From positions 94,428,279 through 94,492,278 of the forward strand of contig NC_039361.1 in assembly GCF_003573695.1 (NCBI RefSeq): 64,000 nt of DNA, in the 5' to 3' direction. A program made the position numbers and the translations under genes. Of the stretch, positions 1-11,690 are shown piece by piece (position 1 is the first letter of the stretch; each line of letters starts with the position of its first letter). The notes beneath the pieces were generated by a model, which was not told the origin of the DNA, made no database searches, and saw nothing but the letters and a program-made list of their open reading frames with translations. The DNA comes from Papaver somniferum (lineage: Eukaryota > Streptophyta > Magnoliopsida > Ranunculales > Papaveraceae).

Positions 1-317
1 TAGGATTTTATTTTTGTAATTTTTCTTTTCCTTTTTGGACATTTTTACTTTTGGACTTTATTTTTGGACTGGACATTATTATTATTTTGAAACCCTAAGG
101 AAGGGTTAAAAATTAAATATAAACTGTTTGCAGGGAAGGACGACAGTTACGATACTGTCTCGGCCCCTCGGGTTCGTACACTGACATTGGAGTCGGTGGC
201 CTGAGTCGACTTCAACGGTTCATCGTTTGTCTGGTATGGGAGGTAAGACTCTATCCACCCACGAATCCCCTGTCAGTGGGTTTTATTTTGTGTGACAACT
301 CACACCCCTGCAGTAGA

Positions 318-1154
318 ATGTCGAACTGGTATTACAATAGCCAATACAACGAATATCCGACTGAGTTTCAAAATGGACGTTACTACTTTAACCATAGTGT
401 GAATAGTGTTTGGGAACATCATCCTTTTGAAGGTTATGGTCCATACCATGGTGAGCCCAATTACTATCCATACGCCCACCGGTCATACGATTCTTCTCTA
501 CTAGAGTCCGCATGTAAGTTAGCTGAGTCGACACAAAAGTTACTAGAGTCGACACATAGTTCAGCTGAGATGAATAAATTAGTTATGAATAAAAGCAATG
601 CAACGTGTGAACCTTCTTTCCTAAATAAAATCAGGAAGTCATGTGAGTCGACTCAGAAAATGTTGTTAGAGGCCCAGGAAAGAACTGCTCAAGATAGTCT
701 TAATTTCCAATATAGTGTTTCCAATAGTACCCTTGAAAATGAGGATAGTTATTTGCATAATCAAGATGACGAGGATATAATTAGTAACACTACTTGTTGT
801 TTAGATGAGGTTCAACCATTTTCATGTTATTATAATGATTATGATGAGGATAGTGTTGATGAAGAATTTGAAATAAATAGGCATAGTGATCAGGAATTTG
901 CTACTCCAACTGAGCTTAATAATAATATTATTTCTAGTTCAAATCCAAATAATTTTAATAATTATTCACCTATTCAAAAGGACGAGGATTTGACTAGAGA
1001 TACCCCCGTTTTAGACGATGTAGTATTTCCTTTTGATTACGAAGCTAATAATGGTTTAGAGGAACGAGTATATTTTGAGTCTAGCGATTTAGAAACAATA
1101 GACTTAGAAAAAGAAAATGAACTCGTCGAGATGAGTGAGGATGTACCTGACTGA
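318..1154 (+). CDS. Extra ORF of the family D gypsy element, first part
   Basis: This reading frame is open from ATG 318. An in-frame ATG at 276 is less likely, because the residues before 318 look like leader sequence. The product is about 278 residues, acidic and rich in Asn, Ser and Tyr. A Tyr-rich N-terminus (YYNSQYNEYP and similar) is followed by two short LAEST/LLEST repeats around residues 60-75. A long Asp/Glu-rich tail follows. There is no signal peptide, membrane segment or catalytic motif. Such extra ORFs near the 3' side of Athila and Tat elements are known as a class, mostly without assigned function. It ends at 1154, apparently by a small frameshift, because the frame entered at 1135 continues the protein. 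I do not recognise a function. Confidence 0.55.
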   Translation: MSNWYYNSQYNEYPTEFQNGRYYFNHSVNSVWEHHPFEGYGPYHGEPNYYPYAHRSYDSSLLESACKLAESTQKLLESTHSSAEMNKLVMNKSNATCEPSFLNKIRKSCESTQKMLLEAQERTAQDSLNFQYSVSNSTLENEDSYLHNQDDEDIISNTTCCLDEVQPFSCYYNDYDEDSVDEEFEINRHSDQEFATPTELNNNIISSSNPNNFNNYSPIQKDEDLTRDTPVLDDVVFPFDYEANNGLEERVYFESSDLETIDLEKENELVEMSEDVPD

Positions 1155-1920
1155 ATTAGATGACCTTGAAATTAGACAAGTTGTGACTAGTCTTTCTAGA
1201 GACACTGAAAACTCTAAGTTTGGGGGTGATTATCATTCTCCATGTGATTTAACTCTTAGAAAGGTCCCTCACTTGGGACTTGACATATGTGCTTCAACCA
1301 TTTTACAAGATTATCTTCATACACGTTTTCCTGAACCTAGTGATGTCCACAAGAAATTTCAGTTATTAGAAACCCATCCTCTGGTTGATGTGGTTTACCC
1401 AGGCTATGATACCCAGATTGACTTTGTTTTCCCACCAAATATTTTTCTTCCAAATGTGGGAATGTTTGATTTTCAAATGTGTCGAATATTAAGTTTTGAG
1501 ACTAAACCTAATTACTTTAGGAGATTAGGGTCGACATACTTGTTTAAGGAAGATCACCACTCTCATTGTGGTCAGCTGTGTAAGTCAAATCTGATTGACT
1601 TAGAGGATCCTCAATTATTCAGGTTATTATTATGTGCTTCTAAGTTTTTATTTGAGTTTTTACAGACTCTAGAACCTGAACATTTGGATCTAACCTATGA
1701 GGAAATGCAACCCATGAAAATATTTTATTTGGACCCAGTTATAGAACCTGAACCTGAACCACAGCTAGATGTAGTTTTCTTAAACAGGAAACTAGACAAG
1801 GGTGTGCTTTATTTGTTTATTTTCTTGACAGATTGCAGATTCCTTTTACTTGTGATAGCTCTATTTGGTTTTGATGACCCACAGATATTTCGGCTATTAC
1901 TTTATGATTTTATAAGGTGA
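1135..1920 (+). CDS. Extra ORF of the family D gypsy element, second part (frameshifted continuation)
   Basis: This frame overlaps the end of the preceding ORF by 20 bases and probably continues it: the acidic run EDVPD is followed by ELDDLEIRQVV in the shifted frame. It gives about 260 residues with hydrophobic stretches near the C-terminus (LYLFIFLTDCRFLLLVIALFGF, roughly residues 225-247) that could be one membrane segment. Gag-pol motifs are absent. Conserved-looking Cys, His and Trp-poor blocks occur around residues 110-150 (MFDFQMCRIL and HHSHCGQLCK). The stop at 1920 is followed by the usual cttcttgggaggtaaccca motif of this group. An env-like role is sometimes proposed for 3' ORFs of Athila elements, but nothing here proves it. 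Confidence 0.5.
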   Translation: MRMYLTELDDLEIRQVVTSLSRDTENSKFGGDYHSPCDLTLRKVPHLGLDICASTILQDYLHTRFPEPSDVHKKFQLLETHPLVDVVYPGYDTQIDFVFPPNIFLPNVGMFDFQMCRILSFETKPNYFRRLGSTYLFKEDHHSHCGQLCKSNLIDLEDPQLFRLLLCASKFLFEFLQTLEPEHLDLTYEEMQPMKIFYLDPVIEPEPEPQLDVVFLNRKLDKGVLYLFIFLTDCRFLLLVIALFGFDDPQIFRLLLYDFIR

Positions 1921-2096
1921 CCAATCCTTTCTTAGTCCGGCTGAAGACATTAAACTTATCACTTCTTGGGAGGTAACCCAATATTCATGTGACACGGTAA
2001 TATCTTTCCTTATCTCTTTTGTTTCAAATGGTAACAGTTTCTCTTTGTTCATGCTTTTAATTTCACCTTTGGAACATTGAGGACAATGTTAGATTT

Positions 2097-2109
2097 AAGT
2101 TTGGGGGTA
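2097..2109 (+). other. First polypurine tract-like site of family D
   Basis: The 13-mer aagtttgggggta occurs here and again, identical, at 3111-3123 directly before the LTR. The upstream copy follows the conserved ggacaatgtt motif. It may be a secondary plus-strand primer site. Confidence 0.5.
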
Positions 2110-2528
2110 TGGGAGAAACTTTTTAGTTGCATTATTAAACTCCGGAGCCTAGAAATTTATGCTTATTAAGGATGGCACTAACCAGTCTAAGTGGATGGAA
2201 GCATATTGGTTGTAGGAGTTAAGGGACCAATCTGATTAGATGGAAACATCTAAAGAGTCTATTCATAAAAGCACATAGCTCAGGTGTTAAAAATAACATG
2301 GTAGTTTCGCCATGTCTCATTGAGTCCTTTTCACTTCTATTTTTATTTTTATTTTTTATTTTTAAAATATGTTTCTCTAAGTGATTAGGTGGGGCTCACG
2401 ATTCAAGTTGTTACCATTGCTAGGGTGAAATAGAGTGATTGAGATAGCCATATAAAAAAAAATAATAATAAAAAAAAATAGAGAAATTGAGACCAGACCA
2501 TCAGACCAACTGGAATAAATTCAATAAA

Positions 2529-2625
2529 GTCGACCACTGGAACCCTTGTATATGCCAGTTGTGTTGACCTAGAGTTAGAATTATCGACCACTGGTACCCT
2601 TGTATATGCCAGTGTGTTGATATTA
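2529..2625 (+). repeat. Direct repeat of about 54 bp period, two copies
   Basis: Two copies of tcgaccactgg followed by acccttgtatatgccagt, starting near 2530 and 2584. They differ by a few bases. Confidence 0.7.
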
Positions 2626-3110
2626 GTCAGACCGGTATCTCAGTCCATTAGTATAGGTTCATTATGGCAGTGGCCTTCAGACAGATATGAGAAACACCGT
2701 TCACCTTAGTCAACATCAAAACCACCTATGTTTTTCTATATCCATCTTCTTAATCTATCCATGTGATTTGTTTGATTCTGAGTTTGGATGCGACTATCTG
2801 AGTAGAGATCTGTCACTTTATATGAATTTTAGTATGCTTGAGTGCATCAGGGTACTTCCTCCTGTAGTCAATAAGTATGCCAACCACGGAGATTCTTTAG
2901 TGCCTTCCAAGATTTTGCGTAGATAGCTGGGGTCTGGAGTAAAGGTTTTGTGGGTATATCTCTTGTAAGCCCTCCCGAGACTATAACTTGGCCACTAGGG
3001 CCACCTAGGGGTTTAAAGGATTATTGCATACGCTAAATGCAATCGACGATGCCTGCGACAGTGAGTTAGGATTTTATTTCACTTGATTTGCTCGAAACCT
3101 AGCAAATAAT

Positions 3111-3125
3111 AAGTTTGGGGGTATT
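3111..3125 (+). other. Polypurine tract of family D 3' LTR
   Basis: aagtttgggggtatt lies directly before the TGATAG start of the LTR at 3126, the normal place for the plus-strand primer of a Ty3/gypsy element. Confidence 0.75.
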
Positions 3126-4090
3126 TGATAGACGCATTTATGTGTCTATTTTGATCCCAATTGTATATATTGTTAGTGCTCGATTTTGTGCTTATTTGGT
3201 TATTTTATGTCTTTGTAGGTGTTTTTGGAGAAATAAGCTTTTGCGGGAATATTGGCTCGAAAAGTGGTATTTGCGCTCGTGGGAGAAAATTACTATTCGG
3301 ATCCTAAGTGTGGATAAGGGGCACTTAAATTCCTAAGTGGTGACCCCAGGGAACCTACTATTAGCAAACCGGTACTGGATAGGGGGAGGTCATCTTCCAA
3401 AATTCAAATTCGGTAAAAAGGCGGGAAAATTTGTTGCAGTGAAGAACAAATTAGGGTTCTTGATTTGGAGGAGTTTGAGGTCGATTAAACCTCTGATTTT
3501 CATAGGATAGACTCCTTATGGGTCTCGGAATCTGATATGGGTGTTGAAATCGATTAGACTGGGCTCAATCGACGAATTTTTATCACAACAGAAATATATG
3601 GAAAGTCACGTGTGTGACCTGTTTTAGGGAATTTTAGAGAGATTAAAGTGCTATGAACCTTCCCAAAGATTTGTATCTATCTAAGGAAGATTTTAGAATA
3701 AAAAGGAAAGCTCAGAAACGTGTAGAAATTCTAAAACAAGAAATTGCCGCAACTTTGCCGTGAAGAGAGGGGAAGAGATTTTGGAAGATTTGGGAGAGAC
3801 TTAATCAGTATTTTTGATATAAATAGATTGTTTGGGTCATATATAAGGGATGTATGGAGTTTTGGGACCTGAGGAGAGCCAGAGAAGAAGAAATCAGAGT
3901 TTTATCAAACTCTGTTTCTGCTGCTGCTGCTGCACAGCTCAAGAACGCGAAGAACATTGACGCACAAAAAACAGTCGCAGAACAGTATCGTTGTTAAACA
4001 GCAGAAGAGCAGTAACGTTTATATTCATCAGCTAATCATTTTTCCTCTTTGTACCAGAGATCTGTAACACTTTTACGCTGTTCCAAATAC
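3126..4090 (+). repeat. 3' LTR of family D gypsy element, truncated
   Basis: It begins TGATAGACGCATTTATG after the polypurine tract. A TATA box (tataaata, 3818-3825) is followed by a short CTG repeat (ctgctgctgctgctg, about 3920). The TG...CA end is missing: at about 4090 the sequence runs into a reverse family A LTR. The visible length is about 965 bp. The solo LTR at 58002 has a similar TGATAG start but is otherwise a different family. Confidence 0.75.
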
Positions 4091-5564
4091 AATACAACTA
4101 ATCGGTTCATACTTCGTGTGATTGTCTATGGATACGAGATCGAGACAATATGACAAAAAGATAACTTGCGTGATTGACTATGGATACAAGATTGACACAA
4201 TACAACAACGAAGTATGTTTACTTGATAAATGGTTCAGACTTAACCAAACACAATAGGATTACTATCAAGTAAATAGGAATTAAAGTTTGTGTAATTTAC
4301 TTTAAATTATAATAACAACAATTATAATTGCGGAAAATAAAAGTAAATGACACATCAAGATTTTGTTAACGAGGAAACCGCAAATACATAAAAACCCTGG
4401 GACCTTGTCCAGAATTGAATACTCTCAGGATTAAGACGCTATACAAAATCAAACCAACTTCGTATAGTTGAGACCAAGCAAGTAAACCTATAGTTCACCT
4501 AGTTCCGTCTGTATCCCTGCGCTTCCAACTTGTTAATAAGTCACGCACTTGGAACAATTCCTTTGGTTCGTATTCCAAACAGTAAAGGAACAACAAATCT
4601 GTTCGGTAACAACTCTTTTCAACCAAGTGATATGAGTTCGACAAAAGGCTCTTCCGTTTATCCCAATAAACTCCTTTGTCAGGTCCTTAAATCTATCTAA
4701 TAACAACTACCAAAGTAATTGTCAAGATTTTGCAATCAATACTTTGAATCAAAAAAATTGTATTGATGTCGATCTACTCAACTAATCAATCCAATCTACA
4801 ACAAGGATAAACCGATTATAGTTGGATCCTCTTTACCCGAAACAAGTATTATGCACACCAAAGATTATGAACCCAAATCAGAAATCTTCTTCGTCTTCAA
4901 ATCTTCTTAGATATCCAATAAACACCTGCAGACAATCAACTTGATTATCTTCTGACCAATCACACACAGAATGAAGTCTATTAACAATGGATTATCACAA
5001 GACGTCTTTAGATCTACAAACAGTATAAAGATCCCCGTCGAAACTTCGATCTAGTTTGAGTGAATCTTATATCAGAAGAGAAGATTCTCAAGCATAAACA
5101 AAGTAGGTGTAATCAAAGTTCAACAACCATTAGTCAATCAAATCAGTCGAAAACTAATAATAAACCTCAATTATCAAGTTTCCCACCAACGGTACTAATA
5201 GAGCTTCTCAATCCCAAAGAAGTCTTCAAACCGAGCGGCGTAAGAGATTTCGCCTAATTAGGTTACTTTCCTCTCCAAATAGGCGGCTCCACCAGTAACA
5301 ACACAACTAGGTAGTTTTGATGGCTATGAGGATTAGTTTGCCCGAAATGCAAACTTTGATATTTATAGACCAAGGAAGTTTGGACACCAAGGAATTTCCA
5401 AAACCGAAAATATTCTCAAGATATGCAATATATTTCCGTATTCGGTTTCCATAATTCCTGGAAATGCTTTGTCCAAATATTGACCCAAATCTCTTAGAAA
5501 ATCTCCAATTAGTAAATGCACATTACTAATTTTTATTTTCCAAATATAAAATTAAAAACCTTAA
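4091..5564 (-). repeat. Truncated family A copia LTR, reverse orientation
   Basis: It matches, by eye over its whole length, the LTR at about 31525-33003 in the same orientation. It lacks roughly the first 95 bp next to the primer site and everything beyond the central aaccttaa. A TATA box on the minus strand lies at 5360-5367 (tatttata). It ends exactly where a forward family A LTR begins (5565), giving a back-to-back LTR junction. Confidence 0.8.
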
Positions 5565-6299
5565 TGTTAGAGCATAGCTCGGTTGAACCCACCAAGCGTT
5601 GGTATGTCAAGTTTGGTTGTCATATTTTAGTGAACCAAACTTCATTTAAAGAGTCACTTGATTATGTACTAGAGTCAACTTCGTATAGGTTAGCTTGAAA
5701 GTATAGGATATGAGACATTACAAGTATTGCGAAGACTTGAAGAAGTGAAGAAGTAAGGAGCTACAACGACAACATCATCCTTCCACTTGAGGTTAGTGAT
5801 ATTTGAGTTGAACTGTTTCATTCCCTAACGTATATTTCAAGTCGTGCATATTGAAAACATAAATGCGAAGCATGAATAATTACACTCTAGTTAGATATTG
5901 TATTAAGGAATACAATACGAAGTATAATGCTTATCTTTTGAACTTCGTATATAAGACATCGACATAATCGTTTGAATGCTATTATGATTATGTATGGGTA
6001 TGAGGTGAAGATTTCATCCTAGGAAACAATGTTTTACATTAGTTTAACGGAAGTAAATTCATGAACTTGTTTCGTGAATCGAAAAGTAAATTGCTAGGCT
6101 TATTGGTAATGTTATTCATTGCATATATTTTGAACTACCAATATGTGTGATTAGTATAACCGCTCATGACTTGTTTACGTTCTTGGTAAACTATTCACAA
6201 GCCCTGATTTTTGTATTGGTATGACTTTTATTAGTGAAACCGATTTTAAGTAATCACCTGAGATGGTATGATCGATTTAGTGTTATTGATATGACCAAC

Positions 6300-6510
6300 T
6301 CTAGGCAAAGGGGAACCGATCCTATAAAGAGGTGCAACCGATCACAAGAGGGGAATCGATCCTTGTAAGAGGTGCAACACGTTTTTAGTAGATGGAGGAA
6401 CCGATCCTATGAACATGTGCAACAAGTTTTTAGTGAAAGGGGAAGCGATCCTATGGACATGTGCAGCAAATAAAAGTAGTTACCATAAGTATGCGGGGAA
6501 TCGATCCTAG
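6300..6510 (+). repeat. Short direct repeats with ggaaccgatccta motif in LTR A
   Basis: Five to six degenerate copies of a 35-50 bp unit carry gg(g)aaccgatccta and gaggtgcaac or catgtgcaac. The same array appears in reverse in the other A LTRs at 33345-33540 and 39945-40140. Confidence 0.7.
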
Positions 6511-6848
6511 TACCTAGTCAACCGAATTTTTTGAAAGCTAGTGTGACTATGCACAATACTCACATGGAGGTAGAATCGAAACTTTTTTTGGTAGAACCGT
6601 GAAACCCATGATTTGTGATTGAGTGTTCTTAATCAATCACATAGTTTTTGAAAGTCATATGAACCAATTCTTAACTCGTTTGGAAGTGTGAAAAATCGGT
6701 TTCAAGATTTTAAGTATGAAAGATGACTTACAAAGTAAACATGTTGACATACTTTGAACATGTGCAGTAACGCTTATCTTTTATTGTTCAAAGATATTCC
6801 TTAATAGCTAAAGGAAAAATCCCGGATCTAAAAATAAGTTGAGAATCT

Positions 6849-9263
6849 TGTTAGAGCATTGTTCAGTCTAACTCGCATGCGTTGCTATCTCAAGCATGTT
6901 TGTCAATGTTAGTGATCAAAACTATAAGTCTTGATTTCTAGTCTACTATAGCTAAGTCTCGGACTAGGATAGAAAGTGTAGTTGAGATCAAGGACTTCAT
7001 GGCGATTCATCATACAAGAAGAAGAACTACTCAAGGAACCGGTGGAACTTCTCGACAAAAAGGTATGTGAAGACTTGAACTTATCTGTCACTCAAAAGTA
7101 TATCTACTCTATCTCCTACTTCTTGAGACAAAAAGTCGTATGCTATATATATAAACTTAGATTATACACATTTGGTATTTCGAGCCGAGTATACTTCGCC
7201 TATCTATATCTCGAAATATGTATTGGTAAGCGTTTTGCTTCGATCATGTTTATCTTTACCTAGTGACGAAAGTCATGATATGTTTCAATCACTTTGAAAA
7301 TTGCTTTGACGAGAAATGGTGTAACAACTAAGGACGTTTCAATGGTTGGAATGAGAGTTTAGATTACATAACCAATGATGGACATAAGTGTTGTTGTGGA
7401 AACACATATGTGCATAAGTCTTATCCCTTGAACCAAAGTTTGCGAACTTTGTTGATCAAGAGAAATCGGAAGAATGGCTTGTTGCCAAGTCCGCGAACTC
7501 AGTCCGCGAACTGCCAAACTTCTCATCCCGAGAAATTTTATTGGAGTTGACAAACTTTTTGCGTGAGTACCAGTCCGCAAACCCAGTCCGCGAACCGGCG
7601 GAAAGTCTTTGCCGAGATTTTCTGCTGGAGTTTGTAAACTCTTCTCGGTTGCTTAAGTCCGCGAACCTAGTGTGCGAACTTAAGAAGGTTATATATCTGA
7701 AGATGATTTCTGAACTTAAACTTATAAAGACTAAGGAATGCAGTTTGCAAACCGTGGCTATAAAATTTCATGAACCGATTCAAGTGAATCAAATCATCTT
7801 TGCTTCAATTGTGTCTTGTGTAGTACATAAGATTTCCATTCAATTAAACAACTCTGTAACTAGTTCATTTCAACTAGTTATGGTGAAGAAGAATATGGTT
7901 TGTATGAAATGCGCATATGGCTAACCTTTTGGTTAACTATTGTTGAACCAACAAATGTACACGTTTGGGTACGGTTAACAAACCTAGAAGCGTGAATTTC
8001 ATTTGTGTATAACAAGCTAAGTTTTCGATCTAACGGTTGAGAAATATTGGCTTGAATCTAAATAAGGCTTTCATCTAACGGTGGATATTGTTTGCTTTGT
8101 GACCAAGGTGAAACCCTGATTTGAAATACTATATAAAGGAGATATCTAGTATTGTGCAAAACTAATACCCACACTTCACGTGTGATACTAGTTTGCGTGC
8201 TAGAGTCGATTCTCCTTTAACCTTTGGTTTTCTTCTTCTACTACCAGGTTAACGACTTCATTGGGATTGTGAAGCCAGACCGGTACTACTTTTATTGTAG
8301 TTGTGTGATCTGATCTTGCATCTTCTATCGTACGAGTACAATCAGATTTATTGGCTTGAGATTAATATCTTCGATAGGCAAGATATAAAAAGTAGTCACA
8401 AAACATCTTCGTCTCATTGTTTGTGATTCCACAACATCTTATTTCGCTACCATACGATTAAGATTGTTGTGATGTGATTGATTTATCTAGGCTGTTCGTC
8501 GGGAATATAAGACCGGATTATCAATTGGTTCCTGTCCACCTTGATTATTATCAAAAGACGGAACAAAAACTTTAGGATTTTTCTGTAGGAAACAGATTGA
8601 TCCTTTGATAGACTTGTCTGTGTGAGACAGATTTATTTATTGTCAAAGCCTGCGATTTTGGGTCATAGCAACTCTTAGTTGTGGGTGAGATCATCTAAGG
8701 GAATCAAGTGCGCACTATCCTGCTGGGATCAGAGGCGTAGGGAGTACAACTGTACCTTGGATCAGTGGGAGACTGATTGGGGTTCAACTACAGTCCAGTC
8801 CGAAGTTAGCTTGGAGTAGGCTAGTGTCTGTAGAGACTTAATACAGTGTGTGTTCAATCTGGACTAGGTCCCGTGGTTTTTCTGCATTTGCGGTTTCCTC
8901 GTTAACAAAATTTCTGGTGTCTGTGTTATTTCAGTTTCCGCATTATATTATTTTATCTTTATAATTGAAATAATACAAGTTGTGCGTCAGATCATCAATT
9001 AGAGTAATTCAACCTTTGGTTGTTGATTTTCATTGATTGATCCTTGGATATTGGTCTTTGGTACCATCCAAGTTATTCCTTGTATTTGATTAGTACTGGA
9101 AGTTTTTGTTTGAGGAAATCAAATCAAGAGAGAGAGATATAAACTCGTGGATGTACTTTTAATTGATTGAGTCTTGTTGATTCTCTTAAAAGTATATTCG
9201 AGTTTGTCCATACAGATTGCTAAGTGAAATATTGGGTGGTGTTGTTAGACCCCCGCTTTTTCA
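6849..9263 (+). mobile_element. Solo LTR of family B copia, inserted in LTR A
   Basis: It begins TGTTAGAGCATTGTTC and ends ccccgctttttCA, 2415 bp. It is flanked by the perfect 5 bp duplication aatct (6844-6848 and 9264-9268). Removing it restores the family A LTR, as checked against the uninterrupted copy near 32990-33030. A TATA box (tatataaa) lies at 8130-8137. It is similar in reverse to 28164-30632. A lone LTR with intact target duplication is the normal product of LTR-LTR recombination. Confidence 0.9.
7490..7680 (+). repeat. Cluster of gtccgcgaac motifs in LTR B
   Basis: Six or so close copies of gtccgcgaac or a one-base variant lie within 190 bp, about 450 bp upstream of the LTR's TATA box. 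The reverse copies in other B LTRs are at 27890-28080 and 29790-29990. The position suits a transcriptional element, but no factor can be named. Confidence 0.6.
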
Positions 9264-9470
9264 AATCTTTTAATTAAGGTTTTTAATTTTATTTTCGAAA
9301 AATGAAAATTGGTAATGTGCATTTACTAATTGGTGATTTTCTAAGTGATTTTCGATCAATGTTTGGAAAAATCATTTCCAGGAATTATGGAAACCAAATC
9401 TGGAATATATTGCATATCTTGAGAATATTTTCGGTTTTGGAAATTCCTTGGTGTCCAAACTTCCTTGGTC

Positions 9471-9478
9471 TATAAATA
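9471..9478 (+). promoter_or_regulatory. TATA box of forward LTR A
   Basis: tataaata within ggtctataaatacc, about 1.3 kb before the LTR end. The same box recurs in the other A LTRs (minus strand 32795-32802, 39401-39408 and 5360-5367). Confidence 0.6.
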
Positions 9479-10800
9479 CCAAAGTTTGCATTTCTAGCAA
9501 ACTAATCCTTAGAGCCAGCAAAACTACCTAGTTGTGTTATTACTGGTGGAGCCGCCTATTCGGAAAGGAAAGTAACCTAATTACGCGAAATCTCTTACGG
9601 CTGCTTAGTTTAAAGACTTCTTTGGGATTGAGAAGCTTTATTAGCACCATTAGTGGGAAACTAGATAATTGCGGTTTATTATTAATTTTCGATTGATTTG
9701 ATTGACTAACGGTTGTTGAACTTTGATCGCACCTAGTTTGTTTATGCTTGAGAATATTCTTTTCTGATATAAGATTCACTCATACTAGATCAAAGTTTCA
9801 ACGGGGACTTTAGACTGTTTGTAGTTCTAAAGACGTCTTGTGATAATCCACTGTTAACAGACTCCATTCTGTGTGTGATTGATCACAAGAGATTCAAGTT
9901 GATTGTGTGCAGGTGTTTATTGAAGATCTAAGAAGATTTTAAGACAAAGAAAACTTTGAACATTTATAATTTGGGTTCATAATCTTTGGTGTGCACAATA
10001 CTTTTTTTGGTTAAAGAGGATCCAACTATAATCAGTTTATCCTTTTGGTAGATTGGATAGATTAGTTGATTAGATCGGCATCAATACGTTTCTTTGATTC
10101 AAAGTATTGATTGCAAAATCTAGACGATTACTCCGGTAATTGTTAGTAGATAGATCTAAGGACCTGACAAAGGAGTTTATTGAGATAAACGGAAGAGCCT
10201 TTTGTCGAACTCACATCACTTGGTTGAAAAGAGTTGATACCAAACATATTTGTTGTTCCTTTACTGTTTGGAATACAAACCAAAGGAATTGTTCCAAGTA
10301 CATGTCTTATTACAAGTTGGAGGCGTGGGAATACATACATAACTAGGTGAACTATAGGTTTAGTTGCTTGGTCTCAACTATACGAAGTTGGTTTGATTTT
10401 GTATAGCGGCTTAATCCTGAGAGTATTCAATTCTGGACAGGGTCCCAGGGTTTTTCTGCATTGGAGGTTTCCTCGTTAACAAAATCTTGTTGTGTCTTGT
10501 ACTTTTGTATTTCCGAAATTATAATTGTTTTTATTATAATTAGAAGTAAATACACAAACGTTAGTTCCTATTTACTTGATAGTAATCCTATTGTCTTTGT
10601 TTAAGTCCGAACCTCTTATCAAATAAACATGCTTCATTTTTGTATTGTCTCGATCTCGTATCCATAGACGATCACACGAAGTGTGAACCGATTAGTTGTA
10701 TTGTCTCGACTCAGTCCATAGACCATCACTTTCGGAGAAAGGACTTATAGGTGGAAAAGTTTTAGATTGAGGTATATTTGGGTACCCTCGTCTTTTCAAT

Positions 10801-10812
10801 TGTTATCAGAGC
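10801..10812 (+). other. Primer-binding site of forward family A element
   Basis: tgttatcagagc lies 2 bp after the LTR end. It is one base away from TGGTATCAGAGC, the complement of the initiator-Met tRNA 3' end used by plant copia elements. The two reverse copies in this window (28150 and 38021) have the exact motif, so this copy is mutated. Confidence 0.8.
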
Positions 10813-10859
10813 ATGCAAACACGAAAAGATCTAACAATCTGTGTTTGGTGAGATCCAAC

Positions 10860-11262
10860 CTATAAGAAATTAAATCAGATGAACGATTCGATTAACATTT
10901 TAAAGATTTTAGATGGTCTGAAAGAAGACTCTGAAGAATATCCCTCTGCTCTTGTTAAAATGTTAGATAAAAGGATTGAACATAACTAGTCATATACTGA
11001 TGAGATCAGTAATATCATGATTGATAGAAAACTGGTGAAAAATACAGAAGAGTCTAAATCAAGAGATTCTCAAAGATGCTCAATTCTTTCATCTCGATAT
11101 CTTAAACAGTCTAATAAGAGTCAAACCAGGAACCGTTTTCAAAAGGGATGAAATTGTTTAATTCAGAATATTTGTCATACAAAATATCTGATTAACCGTG
11201 TTAAGAAACTTTTTAAGAACATAACAAACCATCCTAAATCTGGTGAACAATGTCTTGGAGCA
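10860..11262 (+). pseudogene. gag: Decayed gag remnant of forward family A element
   Basis: The normal place for gag, between primer site and protease, is only about 0.4 kb instead of 1 kb or more. It has stops (for example near 10988) and no CCHC zinc knuckle. Most of gag is deleted. The reverse A element keeps the gag part (36879-37900), so the two copies hold complementary halves. Confidence 0.5.
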
Positions 11263-11690
11263 TTTGCGCTTAAAACAACCTCACAATTCCAATGGTTTCT
11301 AGATAGTGGATGTAGTAGACATATGACAGGTGATCTTTCTTGGTTTACAAAAACAGAAGACTACAAAGGAGGATCAGTGACCTTCGGAGATGGAAGCAAC
11401 TGTCTTATTAGCAAAAAGGTTACTATCAAACTTCCAGGTATTCCCGAAATCCATGATGTTGTTTATGTTAAAGGAATGAAAGCTAATCTTCTGTCTGTCA
11501 GTCAAATTTGTGATAAAAGACACAAAGTTATCTTTAATATGAGAGGTTGTGGTATTGAAGATAAGTCCGGAAAAGTAATTTTTCGAGGACGTAGAAGTAT
11601 GAATTATTGTTATCTCCTTGATATACAATCCAATTTATATCGTAACTTGACTAAGGTTGAGTCAACTCATTTGTGGCATTAACCTCTTTG
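11263..11690 (+). pseudogene. pol: copia pol: aspartic protease and GAG-pre-integrase part
   Basis: The frame contains the copia protease active site: FLDSG with the catalytic Asp at 11302-11304, then CSRHMTGD. The typical VYVKGMKANLLSVSQ block follows at about 11465-11505. It should run into the GAG-pre-integrase and the integrase zinc-binding His residues. A frameshift at about 11680, after LWH, breaks the frame, and the next piece carries on in another frame from about 11657. The protease would process the Gag-Pol polyprotein in the particle. No intact product is possible here. Confidence 0.85.

Larger units (their letters stand above)
1921..3110 (+). other. Non-coding 3' internal region of family D element
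   Basis: About 1.2 kb without a convincing gene. It holds a first polypurine tract-like site (2097-2109), an A/T-rich stretch with a poly(A)-like run (2340-2480), and a direct repeat of about 54 bp period (2529-2625). Long untranslated stretches between the last ORF and the 3' LTR are normal for Athila/Tat elements. Confidence 0.55.
1..4090 (+). mobile_element. 3' part of a Ty3/gypsy (Athila/Tat-like) LTR retrotransposon, family D, truncated at both ends
   Basis: The window opens inside the internal region of a gypsy-type element. An extra ORF (318-1920) is followed by conserved Athila/Tat downstream motifs: cttcttgggaggtaaccca near 1960 and ggacaatgtt next to aagtttggggg near 2080-2107. A second polypurine tract at 3111 and a 3' LTR from 3126 complete the order. 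No gag, protease, RT or integrase is visible, so pol must lie left of the window or be lost. The right end is cut at about 4090, where the sequence switches to a reverse family A LTR through a shared aatacaacta. The Athila-versus-Tat assignment is an inference from motifs only. Confidence 0.75.
5565..10798 (+). repeat. 5' LTR of the forward family A copia element (interrupted)
   Basis: It begins TGTTAGAGCATAGCTC and ends cgtcttttCA just before the primer-binding site. Without the nested solo LTR (6849-9263 plus one 5 bp duplication) it is about 2.81 kb, close to the 2.86 kb LTR at 31429-34292. A TATA box (tataaata) lies at 9471-9478. Repeated motifs ggaaccgatccta and gtgcaac occur around 6300-6500, upstream of the TATA box. 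Confidence 0.85.

Noticed and set aside
7541..7924. Plus-strand frame of 127 residues in the solo B LTR
   Set aside because: It is within an LTR and is not kept open in the other B LTR copies.
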